A DNA stretch of 64,000 bases from Flavilitoribacter nigricans DSM 23189 = NBRC 102662 (GTDB lineage: Bacteria > Bacteroidota > Bacteroidia > Chitinophagales > Saprospiraceae), in the NCBI RefSeq assembly GCF_002646595.1, contig NZ_PDUD01000010.1, forward strand, positions 238,155 through 302,154, read 5' to 3'. This document shows, one piece after another, positions 61,541 to 64,000 of the stretch; position 1 is the first letter of the stretch, and every line of letters begins with the position of its first letter. A program made the translations under genes and the position numbers. Under the pieces are notes generated by a model. The model saw nothing but the letters and a program-made list of their open reading frames with translations, was not told where the DNA came from and made no database searches.

Positions 61541-61581
61541 TCCCTTCCCCAGATAAATGCTAACCCACAAAAACCAATGCC

Positions 61582-62124
61582 ATGCAAAAAGTCAATATTC
61601 TGCTCCAGATCATACTGATCGCTTTTTTTGGACTGTTTTGGCAGGTGGATCTGCTGCCGGCATTTCAGGCAGAAATAAAATTGCCGGTCGTTATTCAGGT
61701 GGAAGATGAGACGGCAGAACCACTGCCGCTTATGGCCTTGTGCAATTTACGGTATCCTCCCATCCCCGATGAGATCGTAAATTATGCTCCGGAAATGCCT
61801 TACCTCGCTTCCTGTGACTACATTTCCATTAAAGAAGAAAAAATGGAGTGCTCCGATCGGGAGATCTACCGGATCATTGCCGAAAATTTTCGCCCCCCAA
61901 CCGCTAATCTGAAAGCCGGGATGGAGGGCGTGGTTTCTTTTGTCGTCCACGGTGACGGCGATATTTGGGCACCCGAAGTCGTACGAAGTGTGAATCCGGA
62001 ATTTGATGCCGAAATGCGGCGAGTCGTTTATTTACTGCCCCGATTCATCCCGGGAAAAAAAGAAGGGAGAATTGTCCCGGTGCGACTCAAGATCCCGTTC
62101 CGGGTAGGCAGTATCCGAAGGTAG
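61582..62124 (+). CDS. TonB-C-terminal-like secreted protein (second of tandem pair)
   Basis: 180 residues, 41 bases after the previous gene. It has a hydrophobic N-terminus (ILLQIILIAFFGLFW), a signal peptide or anchor, and a domain matching its neighbour: EMPYLASCD, ECSDREIYRIIAENF, MEGVVSFVVHGDGD. Two cysteines are conserved with the neighbour. This suggests tandem duplication of a secreted TonB-C-like protein. Partner and function unknown. Confidence 0.72.
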   Translation: MQKVNILLQIILIAFFGLFWQVDLLPAFQAEIKLPVVIQVEDETAEPLPLMALCNLRYPPIPDEIVNYAPEMPYLASCDYISIKEEKMECSDREIYRIIAENFRPPTANLKAGMEGVVSFVVHGDGDIWAPEVVRSVNPEFDAEMRRVVYLLPRFIPGKKEGRIVPVRLKIPFRVGSIRR

Positions 62125-62213
62125 TCCCCTACGGTCAAATGGGAACGATGGCGGCCCGGATGGGACCGGTTTTGGCATATTTCCAAAATTTACCGCATCT
62201 TGGCCGCTAAAAA

Positions 62214-62675
62214 ATGACCATTCGCCAGGCTACCGTTGCCGATTACGACCGGATCGCTCAGCTTTTCCGCAACACCATTTTGAACGTCAATATCCGGCAC
62301 TACTCACCGGAACAGGTCAAGGTATGGTCCGAACGGGTTAAGGACACTCCCCGCTGGCTGCGTAAGATCACCGATCAGTATTTCCTGCTCGTAGAAGATG
62401 GGGACGAACTGCAGGGTATGGGTTCCATCACTCCGGACGGTTATCTGGATATGATGTACGTTTCCCACCTGCACCAGGGAAAGGGCATCGCCCGCATGCT
62501 GGTGGAAAAACTGGAAGCTTTCGCCCGCAAACGAGAGGTATCCCTGATCCGGGTAGATGTCAGCCTGACGGCCCGTCCTTTTTTCGAACGAATGGGTTTT
62601 CGGATAGTTCGCCCCCAGAAAGTGGAAATGGATGGCCTTATTTTTGATAATTTTGTCATGGAAAAACAGTTGTAG
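62214..62675 (+). CDS. GNAT-family N-acetyltransferase
   Basis: 153 residues. Acetyl-CoA binding signature GKGIARMLVEKLEAFA (Q/RxxGxG/A-like motif), preceded by YLDMMYVSHLHQ (strands beta4-beta5) and followed by LTARPFFERMGFRIV. Acceptor unknown. Its end overlaps no other gene, but the following coiled-coil gene starts 31 bases on. Confidence 0.88.
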   Translation: MTIRQATVADYDRIAQLFRNTILNVNIRHYSPEQVKVWSERVKDTPRWLRKITDQYFLLVEDGDELQGMGSITPDGYLDMMYVSHLHQGKGIARMLVEKLEAFARKREVSLIRVDVSLTARPFFERMGFRIVRPQKVEMDGLIFDNFVMEKQL

Positions 62676-62706
62676 GCAAATAATACCGGACCCGCAAAGC
62701 ACCTTA

Positions 62707-63663
62707 ATGGAAGATATACTAACCAAGATCCAGTCACTCAAAGCACAACAGGACAGCATCGAACGGGCGCGGCGCTACCGGCAGGAACTGGAGCGTAACC
62801 GCAAGGCGCTGCAGTCCAAAGCCGACCAGCTGGGCCGGACTATGGACAAGGAACACCAGGACCTGCTGGATCTGGAGAAGTGGAGTGTGAAGGAATTGTT
62901 CATCAAGGTGATCAATAAGCAGGAACAACTGGAAAAGGAGAAAGAAGAGTATCTACAGGCGGCGATCGCTTTCCAGGATGCGAAAAAAGAACTGGAGATG
63001 CTGGATTTTGAGATTAACGTACTCCGGGAAAAAGAAAAAGGGGCAGAGACCATCAAAAAACAGATCCGGGAACTGTACGAACTCCGGGAAGCAGACATCC
63101 TGCAGCATCAGCCGGATCACCCACTAAAACCGGTACTCAGTGATCTGGCCCGCTGGAATCAGATCGATCGGGAACTCGAAGAGGCCATTCTCCACGGGGC
63201 TAATGCCCAGTCCTTACTCGAAGAGATCTCCCAGAATCTGCACCGGGCCAATAGCTGGGTGAACAACAATATGCGGGAAGTAGATTACCGGCTCCGGATG
63301 ATCGCCGAGGAAGTGGACGAAGCCCGTCTGCGCTTGCCGAAACTACGTCTCGAATTCATGAAATTTGATCAGGAGATCAAGGAAGTCTACCAGTTCCCGG
63401 AGGTCCGTAACCTCGAGCAGCAAAATCCCGGATTAGAGCAGGTACAGCAACTCGCACAGGAACTTTCCGGTTTTATCCGGCAAATTACCCGCGGATTCTC
63501 CTACCACCGTGGTTTGCCCATCCAGCTGCATCAGATCCATACGCTATCCAATCATCTGCGCAATCAAATGGAGACCAGCGTCAAGTGGCTCCGGCTGGAA
63601 CAGCAACGCACCCAGCGGGAATCGCTGCGACTGGAAGAGCAAAAACGGGAATTGCTGGGTTGA
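62707..63663 (+). CDS. Coiled-coil protein of unknown function
   Basis: 318 residues from the ATG at 62707 (MEDILTKIQSLKAQQ); a longer frame from 62632 would overlap the acetyltransferase and is rejected. The protein is almost entirely helical and charged, with long heptad-like stretches (for example EKEKEEYLQAAIAFQDAKKELEML), glutamine-rich near the end. No membrane segment or known catalytic motif. Likely a cytosolic structural or accessory protein. Repeated helices might bind a partner, but none can be named. Confidence 0.75.
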   Translation: MEDILTKIQSLKAQQDSIERARRYRQELERNRKALQSKADQLGRTMDKEHQDLLDLEKWSVKELFIKVINKQEQLEKEKEEYLQAAIAFQDAKKELEMLDFEINVLREKEKGAETIKKQIRELYELREADILQHQPDHPLKPVLSDLARWNQIDRELEEAILHGANAQSLLEEISQNLHRANSWVNNNMREVDYRLRMIAEEVDEARLRLPKLRLEFMKFDQEIKEVYQFPEVRNLEQQNPGLEQVQQLAQELSGFIRQITRGFSYHRGLPIQLHQIHTLSNHLRNQMETSVKWLRLEQQRTQRESLRLEEQKRELLG

Positions 63664-64000
63664 GCAGCGCATGGCCCAGCTACCGGATCGATAATTCAAG
63701 TTTTACCCCGTATCCCTTTCTCAGGAAAAATCTAGTAAGGAACATTAATAGTTAAAAATCGAAAACCAGAAATGACTGAATTTCACCGCGGAGGCGCAAA
63801 GGCGCTAAGCTTTTTAGTGAATTTGCCGACGGCAAATCCACTAACCTTTGCGTACTTAACCGTCAATGTCGCAAAAGATCGAAACATGAGTCATCGTACA
63901 TTGCGATTGAACCCAAAATAGTGAAAGAATATTAGAATAAGAGTAGGAAGAGCGAGATAAGGCCGATGAGTCACCTGCTTCAAAAAGCCGTTCGGTATGT
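63664..64000. other. Intergenic region at the right edge
   Basis: No gene visible. It holds a 58-base hairpin element at 63795-63852 and AT-rich sequence up to the window end. Confidence 0.5.
63795..63852. repeat. Hairpin with CGCAAAGG/CCTTTGCG outer arms
   Basis: CGCAAAGG at 63795-63802 pairs with CCTTTGCG at 63845-63852, and inside it TTAGTGAATTTGCCG pairs with CGGCAAATCCACTAA with one mismatch. The element resembles GGCGCAAAG-type dispersed intergenic repeats known in several phyla. Copy number here is unknown. Confidence 0.5.

Overview
The window looks like chromosomal DNA of a Bacteroidota bacterium, most likely of the Saprospiria (Lewinella-like) branch. The support is a SusC/SusD pair, type IX secretion (T9SS) C-terminal signals of both type A and type B, a PorP/SprF-family outer-membrane protein, SprB-type repeats, Bacteroidota-style promoter boxes (TAnnTTTG, sometimes with an upstream TTG) and almost no Shine-Dalgarno sequences. 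The genus is an inference. I saw no rRNA, tRNA, CRISPR array, prophage or insertion sequence.

Layout. 1-2375: cation-chloride/amino-acid permease, cut by the left edge. 2818-7602: susC-susD operon on the minus strand, without a neighbouring polysaccharide-degrading enzyme. 8213-22641: the most unusual region, three plus-strand genes encoding a 3593-residue multidomain surface protein (dockerin-like, cohesin-like, Kazal, pre-peptidase-like, 27 SprB-type repeats, PKD, type A sorting domain), an 845-residue protein with a related cohesin-like module and a type B sorting domain, and a PorP/SprF-like protein. 22801-27681: Asp/Asn hydroxylase-like dioxygenase, exported peptidoglycan amidase, two tandem LptF/LptG-type permeases and DNA-3-methyladenine glycosylase. 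27699-35774: methyltransferase, small protein, altronate dehydratase, RsmI, Na+/H+ antiporter with a TrkA-N domain, VanX-like dipeptidase and SulP transporter. 35809-40520: Vat-like acetyltransferase, a TolB-like/TPR/AraC fusion regulator and a two-component system. 40711-48308: PpiD-like chaperone, a 40-residue membrane protein, glyA, a purple-acid-phosphatase-like protein and a polyprenyl diphosphate synthase. 48424-54346: gyrB, tsaE, alanine dehydrogenase, two small lipoproteins with lptB and a small conserved protein. 54460-63663: a soluble-adenylyl-cyclase-like protein, a DUF4412-like protein, a TPR protein, two TonB-C-like secreted proteins, a GNAT acetyltransferase and a coiled-coil protein.

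How the genes work together. Much of the content concerns the cell envelope: nutrient uptake (SusCD), LPS transport (two LptF/G-type proteins and LptB), peptidoglycan breakdown (amidase, VanX-like), outer-membrane protein folding (PpiD-like) and T9SS-exported surface proteins. The candidate system is the 8213-22641 cluster. The first two proteins share a cohesin-like module, and the first also carries dockerin-like calcium loops, so a self-assembling surface scaffold is plausible but not demonstrated. Within the giant gene a block of eight SprB repeats appears twice, with a three-repeat insertion (or loss) distinguishing the copies.

Limits. All domain calls come from reading motifs by eye. 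No search, alignment or structure prediction was run. Promoter and terminator calls are motif-level only.
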